Assembly (NCBI RefSeq): GCF_018131075.1
Contig: NZ_JAFCLS010000014.1
Coordinates: 124,001 to 188,000, forward strand
From: Bradyrhizobium sp. JYMT SZCCT0428
Lineage (GTDB): Bacteria > Pseudomonadota > Alphaproteobacteria > Rhizobiales > Xanthobacteraceae
Length of the DNA: 64,000 nucleotides
Reading direction: 5' to 3'
Shown: positions 1-8,325 of the stretch, in pieces
Layout: each line of letters opens with the position of its first letter
How positions within the stretch are numbered: the stretch's first letter is position 1
The notes under the pieces: model-generated
What the model was told of the DNA's origin: nothing
What the model saw: the letters and a program-made list of their open reading frames with translations, nothing else
Databases searched by the model: none
Translations under genes and position numbers: made by a program

Positions 1-1
1 C

Positions 2-373
2 GAACGGCTCGAAGATCCGCTGCCGCAAGCCTATTTCGACGCGTTCGATCGCGTCGCGGGCGACCGGAACATCCATCTCGTGGTCGCCGAGGACGGCGAG
101 GGCGCTGTCGTCGGCTGCCTGCAGCTGTGCATCCTGCCCGGCCTGAGTTCGCAGGGCGCCGCGCGCGGCTTACTCGAGGATGTCCGCGTCGCCAGCCATT
201 GCCGCAGCCGGGGCATTGGCGAGCAGTTGGTGCAATGGGCGGTTTCAGAAGCGCGAGCCAACGGCTGCAAGCTGGTGGAACTGCTGACGCATCATACGCG
301 CGTCGATGCGCAACGGTTTTATGAACGGCTTGGATTCGCGCGCAGCCATGTCGGCATGACCTTGAGATTCTGA
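2..373 (+). CDS. GNAT family N-acetyltransferase, 5' end cut by window
   Basis: The reading frame is open from base 2, so the start lies outside the window and 123 codons remain. What is left is the central and C-terminal part of a GNAT acyltransferase. The acetyl-CoA binding motif is visible as the R-G-I-G-E-Q-L run with the preceding VRVAS beta strand, and the C-terminal FYERLGF strand-turn is typical of the family. Such enzymes move an acetyl group from acetyl-CoA to an amine, but the substrate cannot be read from this fragment. It runs in the same direction as the serC region and ends 177 bases before the next start. Confidence 0.85.
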   Translation, partial: ERLEDPLPQAYFDAFDRVAGDRNIHLVVAEDGEGAVVGCLQLCILPGLSSQGAARGLLEDVRVASHCRSRGIGEQLVQWAVSEARANGCKLVELLTHHTRVDAQRFYERLGFARSHVGMTLRF

Positions 374-550
374 GCTTTATTTTTGTGCAAAGTTGGGTCG
401 CGGCGCAGGCAATTGCCTGGAGCAGTCGTGACTCTGCAATCCCATTAACAGGCGATAAACTACCTCGATCTCCGTGATTTTACGGAGAGGAACGTCTCCG
501 CTATGTCAGCGTCTCCCATGGGGCCGTGGGCAACTCTGGGGGATTTTTCG

Positions 551-835
551 ATGAAGGATTATTCGATCGTTCGGATCGGCAATGAATATGTCGTGCAGGC
601 CGGCGAAAAGAGCGTTCTGAAAACCTCGAGCCGGCGAATGGCCGCCAGGCTCATCAACGATGCGGCTGGACTGCTGGAGCAGCAGCCGGTCTCATCCACA
701 GCTGTCGATGCTTCAATCACCTGTGATATCGGAAGCGCCCGAAGTTCCTTGACGATCGGGCGCGATTCCCCTAATGACCGCCGCGGGACACCTCCCCCCA
801 ACGGGAGGCTTGCTATCTGGAAGGATAGAATATGA
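551..835 (+). CDS. small hypothetical protein overlapping serC start
   Basis: A 94-residue frame whose preferred start is the ATG at 551; an upstream ATG at 503 would add 16 residues. The N-terminal half (MKDYSIVRIGNEYVVQAG, then a basic stretch SSRRMAARLINDAA) looks like a small conserved protein type seen in Bradyrhizobium, from memory and not searched. The C-terminal third is low in recognisable structure because it is translated through the hairpins of the serC leader. Its TGA stop overlaps the serC ATG as ATGA, which would allow translational coupling. No function is assigned. It is possible that only the N-terminal part is under selection, or that it is not expressed. Confidence 0.55.
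   Translation: MKDYSIVRIGNEYVVQAGEKSVLKTSSRRMAARLINDAAGLLEQQPVSSTAVDASITCDIGSARSSLTIGRDSPNDRRGTPPPNGRLAIWKDRI
785..831 (+). promoter_or_regulatory. serC leader RNA motif
   Basis: Two hairpins lie directly before the serC start. The first pairs CCTCCC (791-796) with GGGAGG (803-808). The second pairs CTATC (813-817) with GATAG (824-828), and its loop and 3' arm hold the GGAAGGA Shine-Dalgarno. This arrangement matches the serC RNA motif described from alphaproteobacteria, thought to be a cis-acting regulator of serC. Folding of the second hairpin would hide the ribosome site. The identity comes from recalled architecture; no covariance search was run. Confidence 0.7.
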
Positions 836-2004
836 CCGTAGCGAAGCCCGCTTCGCGGCCAAATGTGCCGCATTTCTCCTCCGGCCCCTGTGCCAAGCGC
901 CCCGGCTGGAATCCCGCAAATCTCAAGGAAGCCGCGCTCGGCCGTTCGCATCGCGCGAAGGTCGGCAAGGCCAAGCTCAAGCTCGCGATCGAATTGACGC
1001 GCGAAGTGCTTGAAGTGCCAGCCGGTTACAAGATCGGCATCGTGCCGGCGTCCGATACCGGCGCGGTCGAAATGGCGCTGTGGTCGCTGCTCGGCGCGCG
1101 CCCCGTCACCACCATCGCCTGGGAATCCTTCGGCGAAGGCTGGGTCAGCGATATCGTCAAGGAACTGAAGCTCAAGGACGTTACCAAGCTGCACGCCGGC
1201 TATGGTGAAATCCCCGATCTTTCCAAGGCCGATCCCGCCTCCGACATCGTCTTCACCTGGAACGGCACCACCTCGGGCGTGCGCGTGCCCAATGCCGACT
1301 GGATCAAGGCTGACCGCGAAGGCCTCACGATCTGCGACGCAACGTCTGCCGCTTTCGCGCAGCCGCTCGATTTCGCAAAGCTCGATGTGGTGACGTTCTC
1401 CTGGCAGAAGGCGCTGGGCGGCGAGGCCGCGCATGGCATGCTGATCCTCTCGCCGCGCGCCGTGGAACGGCTGGAGACCTACAAGCCGGCGTGGCCGCTG
1501 CCGAAAATCTTCCGCCTGACCAAGGGCGGCAAGCTCAACGAAGGCATCTTCGAAGGCGAGACCATCAACACGCCGTCGATGCTGTGCGTCGAGGATTATC
1601 TCGATGCGCTGAACTGGGCGAAATCGATCGGCGGCCTCAAGGCGCTGATCGCGCGCGCCGACGCCAACACCAAGGCGATTGCCGACTGGAAGGCCAGGAC
1701 GCCGTGGATCGATTTCCTGGCCAAGGATGCGGCGATCCGCTCCAACACCTCGGTGTGCCTGAAATTCGTCGATCCCGCGATCACCTCGCTGACGGCGGAC
1801 GCGCAGGCCGACTTCTCCAAGAAGCTGGTCGCGCTGGTGGAGAAGGAAGGCGCCGGTTACGACTTCGCCTATTACCGCGACGCGCCGGCGGGCCTGCGGA
1901 TCTGGTGCGGCGCCACCGTGGAAGCCTCCGACGTCGCGCTGCTGACGCAATGGATCGACTGGGCGTTCGCCGAGACCAAGGCCGCGTTGCCGAAGGCTGC
2001 TTAA
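832..2004 (+). CDS. serC: phosphoserine aminotransferase
   Basis: A 390-residue class V aminotransferase that converts 3-phosphohydroxypyruvate and glutamate to phosphoserine and 2-oxoglutarate in the cytosol, the second step of serine synthesis. The N-terminal FSSGPCAKRPGW segment and the PLP lysine in SWQKALGG (Lys193) are present, as is the family's SDTGAVEMALWSLLG stretch near residues 74-88. The length fits the alphaproteobacterial form. Translation starts at an ATG preceded by GGAAGGA inside a leader hairpin. serA follows after a palindromic repeat, so both early serine genes probably share transcription. Confidence 0.97.
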   Translation: MTVAKPASRPNVPHFSSGPCAKRPGWNPANLKEAALGRSHRAKVGKAKLKLAIELTREVLEVPAGYKIGIVPASDTGAVEMALWSLLGARPVTTIAWESFGEGWVSDIVKELKLKDVTKLHAGYGEIPDLSKADPASDIVFTWNGTTSGVRVPNADWIKADREGLTICDATSAAFAQPLDFAKLDVVTFSWQKALGGEAAHGMLILSPRAVERLETYKPAWPLPKIFRLTKGGKLNEGIFEGETINTPSMLCVEDYLDALNWAKSIGGLKALIARADANTKAIADWKARTPWIDFLAKDAAIRSNTSVCLKFVDPAITSLTADAQADFSKKLVALVEKEGAGYDFAYYRDAPAGLRIWCGATVEASDVALLTQWIDWAFAETKAALPKAA

Positions 2005-2018
2005 CTCTCCAGTTAGCC

Positions 2019-2117
2019 GTCGTCCCGGCCAAGCGAAGCGCGAGCCGGGACCCATAACCACAGCACGGAGTATGGGTCCCGGCTCTACGCGCCAAGCGGC
2101 GCTTCGGCCGGGACGAC
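2019..2117. repeat. intergenic palindromic repeat (GTCGTCCCGGCC family)
   Basis: A long inverted repeat between serC and serA. The outer arms GTCGTCCCGGCC and GGCCGGGACGAC mirror each other, and inner arms around GGGACCCATA / TATGGGTCCC also pair, so the whole unit can fold as one cruciform or RNA hairpin. A short version of the outer arms recurs after serA at 3751-3777. It has no T-run and sits inside a likely operon, so it is not an ordinary terminator. Confidence 0.8.
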
Positions 2118-2142
2118 GATCGATTTCCCAAAGGAACATCAA

Positions 2143-3732
2143 ATGTCCAAACCCAAAGTCCTCATCTCCGACGCTCTCTCCCCGGCCGCCGTGCAGATCT
2201 TCAAGGACCGCGGCATCGATGTCGACTTCCAGCCCAATCTCGGCAAGGACAAGGACAAGCTCGCCGAGATCATCGGCAATTATGACGGGCTAGCGATCCG
2301 CTCCGCAACCAAGGCGACCGCGAAAATCATCGAGAAGGCCAAGAAGCTGAAAGTGATCGGCCGCGCCGGCATCGGCGTCGACAATGTCGAGATTCCCGCC
2401 GCGACCGCCAAGGGCATCATCGTGATGAACACGCCGTTCGGCAATTCGATCACGACCGCCGAACATGCGATTACCCTGATGCTGGCGCTGGCACGCGAGA
2501 TTCCGCAGGCCGACGCCTCGACGCAGGCCGGCAAGTGGGAGAAGAACCGCTTCATGGGTGTCGAGATCACGGCCAAGACGCTCGGCGTGGTCGGCTGCGG
2601 CAATATCGGCGCGATCGTCGCCGACCGCGCGCTCGGCCTGCGCATGAAGGTGATCGCCTTCGATCCGTTCCTGTCGCCGGAGCGCGCCAAGGACATCGGC
2701 GTCGAGAAGGTCGAGCTCGACGATCTCTTGAAGCGTGCCGATTTCATCACGCTGCATACGCCGCTGACCGAGAAGACAAAAAACATCATCGATGCCGCGG
2801 CCATCGCCAGGATGAAGAAGGGTGTGCGCATCATCAACTGCGCCCGCGGCGGCCTGGTCGACGAGCAGGCGCTGGTCGATGCCCTGAATTCCAAGCATGT
2901 CGCAGGCGCCGCCTTCGACGTCTTCATCGAGGAGCCCGCTACCTCGAACGTGCTGTTCGGCCATCCCAACGTGATCTGCACGCCGCATCTCGGCGCCTCC
3001 ACCACCGAAGCGCAGGAGAACGTCGCCCTGCAGGTCGCCGAGCAGATGTCGGATTATCTTTTGACCGGCGCGATCTCCAACGCGGTCAATTTCCCCTCGA
3101 TCACCGCCGAAGAGGCGCCGAAGCTGAAGCCGTTCATTGAACTGGCCGAGAAGCTCGGCTCGTTCGCGGGCCAGCTCACCGAGAGCGGCATCCTCAAGGT
3201 GCAGATCACCTATGAGGGCCATGTCGCCGAAATGAAGATCAAGGCGATCACCTCGGCGGTGCTGTCCGGCCTGCTGCGGCCGATGCTGGGCGACGTCAAC
3301 GTGGTCTCGGCGCCTGTCGTTGCCAAGGAGCGCGGCATGGTGGTCGACGAGATCGTGCGCGCGGCGCAGAGCGATTACGAAAGCCTGATCACCGTCACCG
3401 TCGTCACCGAACGCCAGGAGCGCTCGGTGTCGGGTACCGTCTATCACGACGGCAAGCCGCGGCTGGTCGACATCAAGGGCATCCGCGTCGATGCCGAGTT
3501 CGGCAAGTCGATGATCTACGTCACCAATGAGGACAAGCCCGGCTTCATCGGCAGCTTTGCCGGCCTGCTCGGCGACGCCAAGATCAACATCGCGACCTTC
3601 CATCTCGGCCGCGTCAAGCAGGGCGGTGACGCGATCGCGCTGGTGGAAATCGACGGTGAAATTCCGGCCGACGTGCTCGCCAAGGTGCAGGCGTTGCCGC
3701 AGGTCAAGCAGGCCAAGGCGCTGGTGTTTTAA
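2143..3732 (+). CDS. serA: D-3-phosphoglycerate dehydrogenase
   Basis: A 529-residue long-form enzyme that oxidises 3-phosphoglycerate to 3-phosphohydroxypyruvate with NAD, the first committed step of serine synthesis. Domain order: substrate domain, NAD domain with GCGNIG at 151-156, catalytic Arg235 (NCARGG), Glu264 (EEP) and His282 (TPHLGAS), then an intervening domain from about residue 320, and a C-terminal ACT domain from about 455 that in this family can sense serine. The ATG follows AAGGA. It lies downstream of serC in the same direction, an arrangement common in alphaproteobacteria. Confidence 0.97.
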   Translation: MSKPKVLISDALSPAAVQIFKDRGIDVDFQPNLGKDKDKLAEIIGNYDGLAIRSATKATAKIIEKAKKLKVIGRAGIGVDNVEIPAATAKGIIVMNTPFGNSITTAEHAITLMLALAREIPQADASTQAGKWEKNRFMGVEITAKTLGVVGCGNIGAIVADRALGLRMKVIAFDPFLSPERAKDIGVEKVELDDLLKRADFITLHTPLTEKTKNIIDAAAIARMKKGVRIINCARGGLVDEQALVDALNSKHVAGAAFDVFIEEPATSNVLFGHPNVICTPHLGASTTEAQENVALQVAEQMSDYLLTGAISNAVNFPSITAEEAPKLKPFIELAEKLGSFAGQLTESGILKVQITYEGHVAEMKIKAITSAVLSGLLRPMLGDVNVVSAPVVAKERGMVVDEIVRAAQSDYESLITVTVVTERQERSVSGTVYHDGKPRLVDIKGIRVDAEFGKSMIYVTNEDKPGFIGSFAGLLGDAKINIATFHLGRVKQGGDAIALVEIDGEIPADVLAKVQALPQVKQAKALVF

Positions 3733-3750
3733 AGACGCGTTTCACTTCTC

Positions 3751-3777
3751 GTCGTCCCGGCTCAAGGCCGGGACGAC
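3751..3777. repeat. short palindrome after serA
   Basis: GTCGTCCCGGC and GCCGGGACGAC flank a loop of about five bases, giving a near-perfect strong hairpin 18 bases after the serA stop. The arms match the outer arms of the larger unit at 2019-2117. It may act as a terminator by position, but no U-run follows. Confidence 0.7.
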
Positions 3778-3958
3778 ATTGTGCCCATATTCCGCGGCCG
3801 TTGGCGTCCTCCGTTGCCTTCCGCCGCGGTGCGGCCTCGCATAAGCCTCACGGAAACCCCAATCGAACCAGTTCCTCTCTCGCAACGTCTCATCACCAGG
3901 GGGGGTGGGATTGTTTCGCTTCGCCGTTCAGCAGGCGGCCTTTAGGAGAGGGAAACCA

Positions 3959-5629
3959 ATGCAGTTTCTAGCCAAGTATCTTGTGACGACCAGCCTCGTC
4001 GTGGTTGCGGCGTTGGCCGCAGCACCGGGGCGGGCGGCCGATGTTCCTGCCATTTCGGCTGTCGATGCCGTCACCGTCTATCCCGACGGCGCCAGCATCA
4101 CCCGGGTCATCACCCTCGATCTTCCGGCCGGCGACCACTCGGCTGTGCTGAAGGATTTTCCGCTGACGCTGGATCCGTCCTCGCTGCGGGTTGAGGGCGA
4201 GGCGGGCGCAAAACTCACCATTGGCGCCATCGACGCCAGGCCGCCGCGCGCGGCGCCGCCGGTCAATCTGCCCGAACTCGACAAGCGCATCGAGGCGTTG
4301 AAGGACCAGCGCGCCGATCTGCAGGGCGCCATCAATTCAGCCGCGGCGCGACGCAAATTCGCCGAGCGCTTTGCCGATGCCTCGCCGGCCGGGATCGGCG
4401 ACAAGGGCGAGGCGCGCCCGATTGCCGAATGGCGCGCGGCTTTTGCGGCCGTGGCCGAGGAAGTCGCCACTGCCGACAGCGCGATCCGCGATGCCGAACG
4501 CAAGCAGCGCGAGCTCGACCGTGAGATTGCGCGGCTGGAAGCCGACCGCGCGCAGAAGCCGCCGAGCAAGCTCGAGGTCCGGATCGAGCTCGCCGCCGCG
4601 GCCGCGACCAAGGCCACGCTGCGGGTGACCTATGCGGTGCGTAACGCGCGCTGGACGCCGCTCTATGATGCCCGTCTCGACACCGGCGCCAAGGACCGCA
4701 AGCCCGCGCTCGAACTGGTGCGCCGCGCCGAAATCACCCAGAACACCGGCGAGGACTGGTCGAATGTCGCGCTCGCGGTTTCCACCGTGCGCACCGCGCG
4801 CGGCGGCAAGGCGCCGGATCTGAATTCGCTGATCGTGCAATATCCGCCGCCGCCGCGGGCTTCAGCCTCCATCAGCGGTGGCATGGATGCCGCCAAACCA
4901 TTGGCGCGCGCGGCCCCGGCGGCGGCGCCCAGGACGGTTGAGGCGTTGATACCGAGCACCGCCCTTGAGCAACAGGCCACGGCTGAAGTCGACGGCTTCC
5001 AGGTCACCTTCAAGATTCCCGGCCGCGTCAGCCTCGGCGCCAGCGAGGGCGCCAAAAGCTTGCGCGTCTCCTCTGCGATTATCGCGCCCGATCTTGCGGT
5101 CCGCGCCGTGCCGGTGCTGGACCCGACCGCATTCCTCGAAGCGAGCTTCAAGCAGACCGAGGACGCGCCATTGCTGCCCGGCCGGGTCTCGATCTATCGC
5201 GACGGCGTGTTCGTCGGCCGCGGCCAGATGGCCGCCGCCGGCAAGGACGAAACCGTGCGGCTCGGCTTCGGCGCCGACGACAAGATCAAGATCGAACGCA
5301 CCGTGGTGAAACGCAACGAGGGTTCGGCCGGCCTGATCGTGACGACGTCGAAGACCGACGAACGCTCGTTCAAGACCACCATCCGCAACGGCCACGACTT
5401 CCCGATCAAGGTCGCGATCGAGGATCAACTGCCGGTCAGCGAGAACGAGGACATCCAGGTCGAAATGCTGTCGTCCTCGACGCCGCCGACCACGACCAAC
5501 CTGCGCGACAAGCGCGGCGTGCTGGAATGGGCGTTCGAAGCCAAGCCCGGCGAAGTCCGCGATATCGGCTTTGCCTGGCGCGTGCGCTGGCCCAAGGACA
5601 AGGGCGTGGTGATGATTCCGGCGGGTTAG
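3959..5629 (+). CDS. exported DUF4139 (MuiA-like) protein
   Basis: A 556-residue protein starting at the ATG that follows AGGAGAGG; an upstream TTG at 3905 is less likely. A Sec signal peptide is clear (residues 1-26, cleavage near GRAADVP). It is followed by a beta-rich domain with the typical VDAVTVYPDGASITR opening (DUF4140 type), a charged coiled coil near 95-200, and a large C-terminal DUF4139 domain containing the YAVRNARWTPLYDARL segment. Relatives are annotated as mucoidy inhibitor MuiA family; the biochemical role is not established. It is probably periplasmic and monocistronic. Confidence 0.85.
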   Translation: MQFLAKYLVTTSLVVVAALAAAPGRAADVPAISAVDAVTVYPDGASITRVITLDLPAGDHSAVLKDFPLTLDPSSLRVEGEAGAKLTIGAIDARPPRAAPPVNLPELDKRIEALKDQRADLQGAINSAAARRKFAERFADASPAGIGDKGEARPIAEWRAAFAAVAEEVATADSAIRDAERKQRELDREIARLEADRAQKPPSKLEVRIELAAAAATKATLRVTYAVRNARWTPLYDARLDTGAKDRKPALELVRRAEITQNTGEDWSNVALAVSTVRTARGGKAPDLNSLIVQYPPPPRASASISGGMDAAKPLARAAPAAAPRTVEALIPSTALEQQATAEVDGFQVTFKIPGRVSLGASEGAKSLRVSSAIIAPDLAVRAVPVLDPTAFLEASFKQTEDAPLLPGRVSIYRDGVFVGRGQMAAAGKDETVRLGFGADDKIKIERTVVKRNEGSAGLIVTTSKTDERSFKTTIRNGHDFPIKVAIEDQLPVSENEDIQVEMLSSSTPPTTTNLRDKRGVLEWAFEAKPGEVRDIGFAWRVRWPKDKGVVMIPAG

Positions 5630-5631
5630 CT

Positions 5632-5721
5632 CGTCATGGCCGGCTTGTTCCGGCCATCCACGTCTTTCCTGGTGAGAAAATAAGCAAGACGTGGATGCCC
5701 GGAACAAGGCCGGGCATGACG
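5632..5721. repeat. palindromic repeat, CGTCATGGCCGG family, copy 1
   Basis: A full-length inverted repeat just after the preceding stop. The outer arms CGTCATGGCCGG / CCGGGCATGACG and the inner arms CCACGTCTT / AAGACGTGG both pair around a short AT-rich centre. The same two-arm design recurs at 44753-44841 and 61105-61193, with a variant at 46312-46390 and half-size forms at 23731 and 27877. Confidence 0.85.
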
Positions 5722-5850
5722 GAGGTGAGCAATAGCCGCGGGGTGGTGGTCTGCATCCCGCGGCCTTGCTGTCACTACAGACTTCCTCTCTGATACCGGC
5801 ATCACCGCCGACGACCGCCGAACAGGTCCGCGAACAGGGAGAAGCCACCA

Positions 5851-6687
5851 ATGCCCTACGAACACATTCTCGTCGATGATCCCCGGCCGCGGGTCCGGCG
5901 CGTCACGCTCAATCGCCCGGAGAAGCGCAACGCGCTGAACAACCGTCTGCGGGCGGAAGTGTTCGAGGTGCTGGAGCAGGCCGATCGCGATCCTGATATC
6001 TCGATCTCGATTGTTCGCGGCGCTGGTCCCTGTTTTTCCGCAGGGTATGATCTCTCCGCCGATAATCGCGTCGACCAGCCCTATCACTCGGCCGCAGGCC
6101 CGGGCCAATGGTCGCGGCACGTCGTCGAGGGCTGGTTCGGGATTTGGGATCTCGCAAAGCCCGTGGTGGCGCAGGTGCACGGCTATTGCCTTGCCGGCGG
6201 CACGGAACTCGCGACCGCCTGCGATATCGTCTACGTCGCCGACGATGCGCAAATCGGCTATCCGCCGGTGCGGCTGATGAGCCCGCCCGACATGCAGTAT
6301 CACCCCTGGCTGGTCGGCATGCGCCGCGCCATGGAGCTGATGTTGACCGGCGATGCGATGTCCGGCCGCGAGGCCGCCGAGTGGGGGTTCGCGACGCGGT
6401 CATTTCCGCTCGAAGAGCTGGATGCGCGCACGCTGGATTTCGCCGAGCGCGCCGCCAAAGTGCCGGTCGAATTGCAGCAGCTCAACAAGCGCTCGGTGCA
6501 TCGCGCGATGGAGATCATGGGCGCCCGCGCCGCGATGCGCGCCGGCACCGAAATCCAGGCGCTGGCGTTCACGACGGAAGCTTCCCGCAATTACATGTCG
6601 ACATTTCGCCGCGACGGTGGAAGCGTGAAATCACAGCTCGACCAGCGCGACGCGACGTTTGGGGATTATCGGACAAGGAACGAGTAA
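5851..6687 (+). CDS. enoyl-CoA hydratase/isomerase family protein
   Basis: A 278-residue crotonase-fold protein with the LNRPEKRNALN N-terminal motif, an oxyanion-hole segment FSAGYDLS (near 63-70) and the second motif CLAGGTELATACD (near 113-125). The usual GxPE-type loop that supplies catalytic glutamates in true hydratases reads PPVRLMSPPDMQYHPW here, with no obvious Glu. The protein may therefore catalyse a different crotonase reaction or be misnamed as a hydratase. The ATG is preceded by GGGAG. It is flanked on both sides by palindromic repeats, so it is probably transcribed alone. Confidence 0.88.
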   Translation: MPYEHILVDDPRPRVRRVTLNRPEKRNALNNRLRAEVFEVLEQADRDPDISISIVRGAGPCFSAGYDLSADNRVDQPYHSAAGPGQWSRHVVEGWFGIWDLAKPVVAQVHGYCLAGGTELATACDIVYVADDAQIGYPPVRLMSPPDMQYHPWLVGMRRAMELMLTGDAMSGREAAEWGFATRSFPLEELDARTLDFAERAAKVPVELQQLNKRSVHRAMEIMGARAAMRAGTEIQALAFTTEASRNYMSTFRRDGGSVKSQLDQRDATFGDYRTRNE

Positions 6688-6713
6688 CCGCGCGAGTGCA
6701 GTTAGATACCCAC

Positions 6714-6797
6714 CGTCATTGCGAGCGAAGCGAAGCAATCCATCTCCCTGCGCGGGGATAGATGGATTGCTTCGTCGCTTCGCTCCTCGCAATGACG
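6714..6797. repeat. palindromic repeat, CGTCATTGCGAGCG family, copy 1
   Basis: An inverted repeat at a convergent gene junction. The left arm reads CGTCATTGCGAGCGAAGCGA and then GCAATCCATC; the right arm is its complement, ending CTCGCAATGACG. Related copies lie at 19143-19227, 44011-44085 and 49507-49626. By position it can form a bidirectional hairpin between the hydratase and the esterase genes. Confidence 0.88.
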
Positions 6798-6816
6798 GCC
6801 GATAGGATGGAGGCCT

Positions 6817-8172
6817 TCACTTCGCCTTCAAAAACTCACCCACTTCCAGCAGCACGAACTCGTTGTCGTCGGCCTTGTTCGGATCGCGGCTCGATGAGAA
6901 CGGCAGATTGTTGTCGTTGCCGACGATGATGTGGGTGTCGTCGACGCGGTCGACGTTCTCGATGGTGAAGAACGGGAACGTCAGCACGCCGTCATTGAGC
7001 GGCTTCTTTGCCTTCTTCTCGGGATCCTTGATCTTCATCAGGTCGATATAGGCGATCTTGCGCACCGGCTTGCCCACGTTCGCATCGCTAAGCTCGACCT
7101 TGTAGACGCGCTTGAATTTGGCCAGATCCGGGAAGCAGTTTTCGCCGCGGGTGCCTTGCGGGCAGGCCTTGTCCGCGGTGCCTTCGCCATTGTCGCGCTC
7201 GATGATCAGGCCGGAGGAGGCGTCGATCATGTTGAAGTCGCCGATCGCGTGGCCGTTGGCCTCGAACACATAGTGCCAGTAGCGTCCGGTGAATTTCTCC
7301 GCCGCGACGTCGAATTCGAGGATCCGCGCGGCTTCCTTGCCGTCGACCTTCTCCCAATCCTTTTTCTCGACATCCCACAGCGGGCCTTCCAGCAGGCCGT
7401 AGAGGAACTTGCCGTCCTTCGATCCGCCAAAGCCTTCATAGCCCTTGGAGCGGCGCAGGTTGACGGTGGTGTAGCTGGCGCCGGGCGCGCCCGGCGACTG
7501 CACCGACCAATGATCGGGCGAACGTACCGGCTTGCCGTCGGCGGTGGTGTCGAACACGGCGAGCACTTTTCCGGTCTTGTCGGCTTTCAGGATGTAGGGA
7601 CCGAATTCATCGCCGATCCAGAAAGTGTCGCCGATGATCTGAAAACCTTCGGTGTCGAAGTCGGCGCCGGTGAGGTAGCGCTTGGCGGTGGATTCGTGGA
7701 CGATGCGGAACGGCACCTTCTTGTCGGGGTCATGCAGGAAGACGGTTTCCTGTCGGTCGATCTTGCCGGTCGCCCAGTCGATCTTGTGCCGGTTCAGGTA
7801 CAGCATCGAGTCAGCCGAATTGTAGCGCGAGCCCATGCCATTGTCGGTGAGCACCCAGAACGAGCCGTCCGCCATCACCTTGATGCCGGAATGGCCCTGC
7901 AGCGGTTGGCCCTTGAAGGGTAGCGCGACGCCGGTCGGGCGCTCATAGGATTTTCCCATCACGCTGCCGACGGCATCCACGCGGCGGCCGGTGGTATATT
8001 TGCCTGATGTCTTGAGATCATCCGGCGCGTCGGCGGGGGCTTCGACAAAGGATTGCGCGGGCAGGACGGCGTGGCCCTTCAGCGTGGCGGGAAACTCGCC
8101 TTCGCCTTGCGCAAACGCGGCACCTGTAGCCAGAAAGACCGAGGCGACGGAACAGAGCAGTGACATGCGCAT
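6817..8172 (-). CDS. exported esterase-like activity of phytase family protein
   Basis: A 451-residue protein with a clear signal peptide (MRMSLLCSVASVFLATGAAFAQ). The mature part matches the phytase-like esterase family: a GHSGIKVMADGSFWVLTDNG repeat unit, a GDTFWIGDEFGPYIL unit and the ENVDRVDDTHIIVGNDNN unit look like blades of a beta-propeller. Members are periplasmic or secreted and some hydrolyse phosphate or other esters; the real substrate is unknown. It is monocistronic between a repeat and the heme locus. The assignment relies on the recognisable WVLTDNG and GDEFGPY signatures. Confidence 0.82.
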   Translation of the reverse strand: MRMSLLCSVASVFLATGAAFAQGEGEFPATLKGHAVLPAQSFVEAPADAPDDLKTSGKYTTGRRVDAVGSVMGKSYERPTGVALPFKGQPLQGHSGIKVMADGSFWVLTDNGMGSRYNSADSMLYLNRHKIDWATGKIDRQETVFLHDPDKKVPFRIVHESTAKRYLTGADFDTEGFQIIGDTFWIGDEFGPYILKADKTGKVLAVFDTTADGKPVRSPDHWSVQSPGAPGASYTTVNLRRSKGYEGFGGSKDGKFLYGLLEGPLWDVEKKDWEKVDGKEAARILEFDVAAEKFTGRYWHYVFEANGHAIGDFNMIDASSGLIIERDNGEGTADKACPQGTRGENCFPDLAKFKRVYKVELSDANVGKPVRKIAYIDLMKIKDPEKKAKKPLNDGVLTFPFFTIENVDRVDDTHIIVGNDNNLPFSSSRDPNKADDNEFVLLEVGEFLKAK

Positions 8173-8299
8173 GTTAGTATCTCCTGTGAAAAGCGATGCC
8201 GTGTTCTCCGGGGAGCGTGTAACAGCCGCCTGACAGTTTTGTGAAACGCCGGTGATGCCGTTGGATAAAGTTGCGGCCTTACGCCGCCCGCGCGAACGA

Positions 8300-8323
8300 G
8301 GATCCTTAGGCGGATCCTTGGGC
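8300..8323. repeat. two tandem 12-bp units after hmuV
   Basis: GGATCCTTAGGC (8300-8311) is followed at once by GGATCCTTGGGC (8312-8323), differing at one base. It lies two bases beyond the hmuV stop codon. It is probably a recent local duplication, and no function is evident. Confidence 0.6.
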
Positions 8324-8325
8324 GG

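Noticed and set aside
559..2142. Long minus-strand open frame opposite serC (527 codons)
   Set aside because: It is an antisense shadow of serC in high-GC sequence: arginine and glycine-rich, no domain, and serC itself is unmistakable.
2290..3603. Minus-strand open frame of 437 codons opposite serA
   Set aside because: It mirrors serA codons; composition (many Asp, Arg, Gly, Leu, His) and lack of motifs mark it as a shadow.
3751..3777. Intrinsic terminator for serA
   Set aside because: The hairpin is strong but no T-run follows, and its arms match a repeat family, so it is listed as a repeat.
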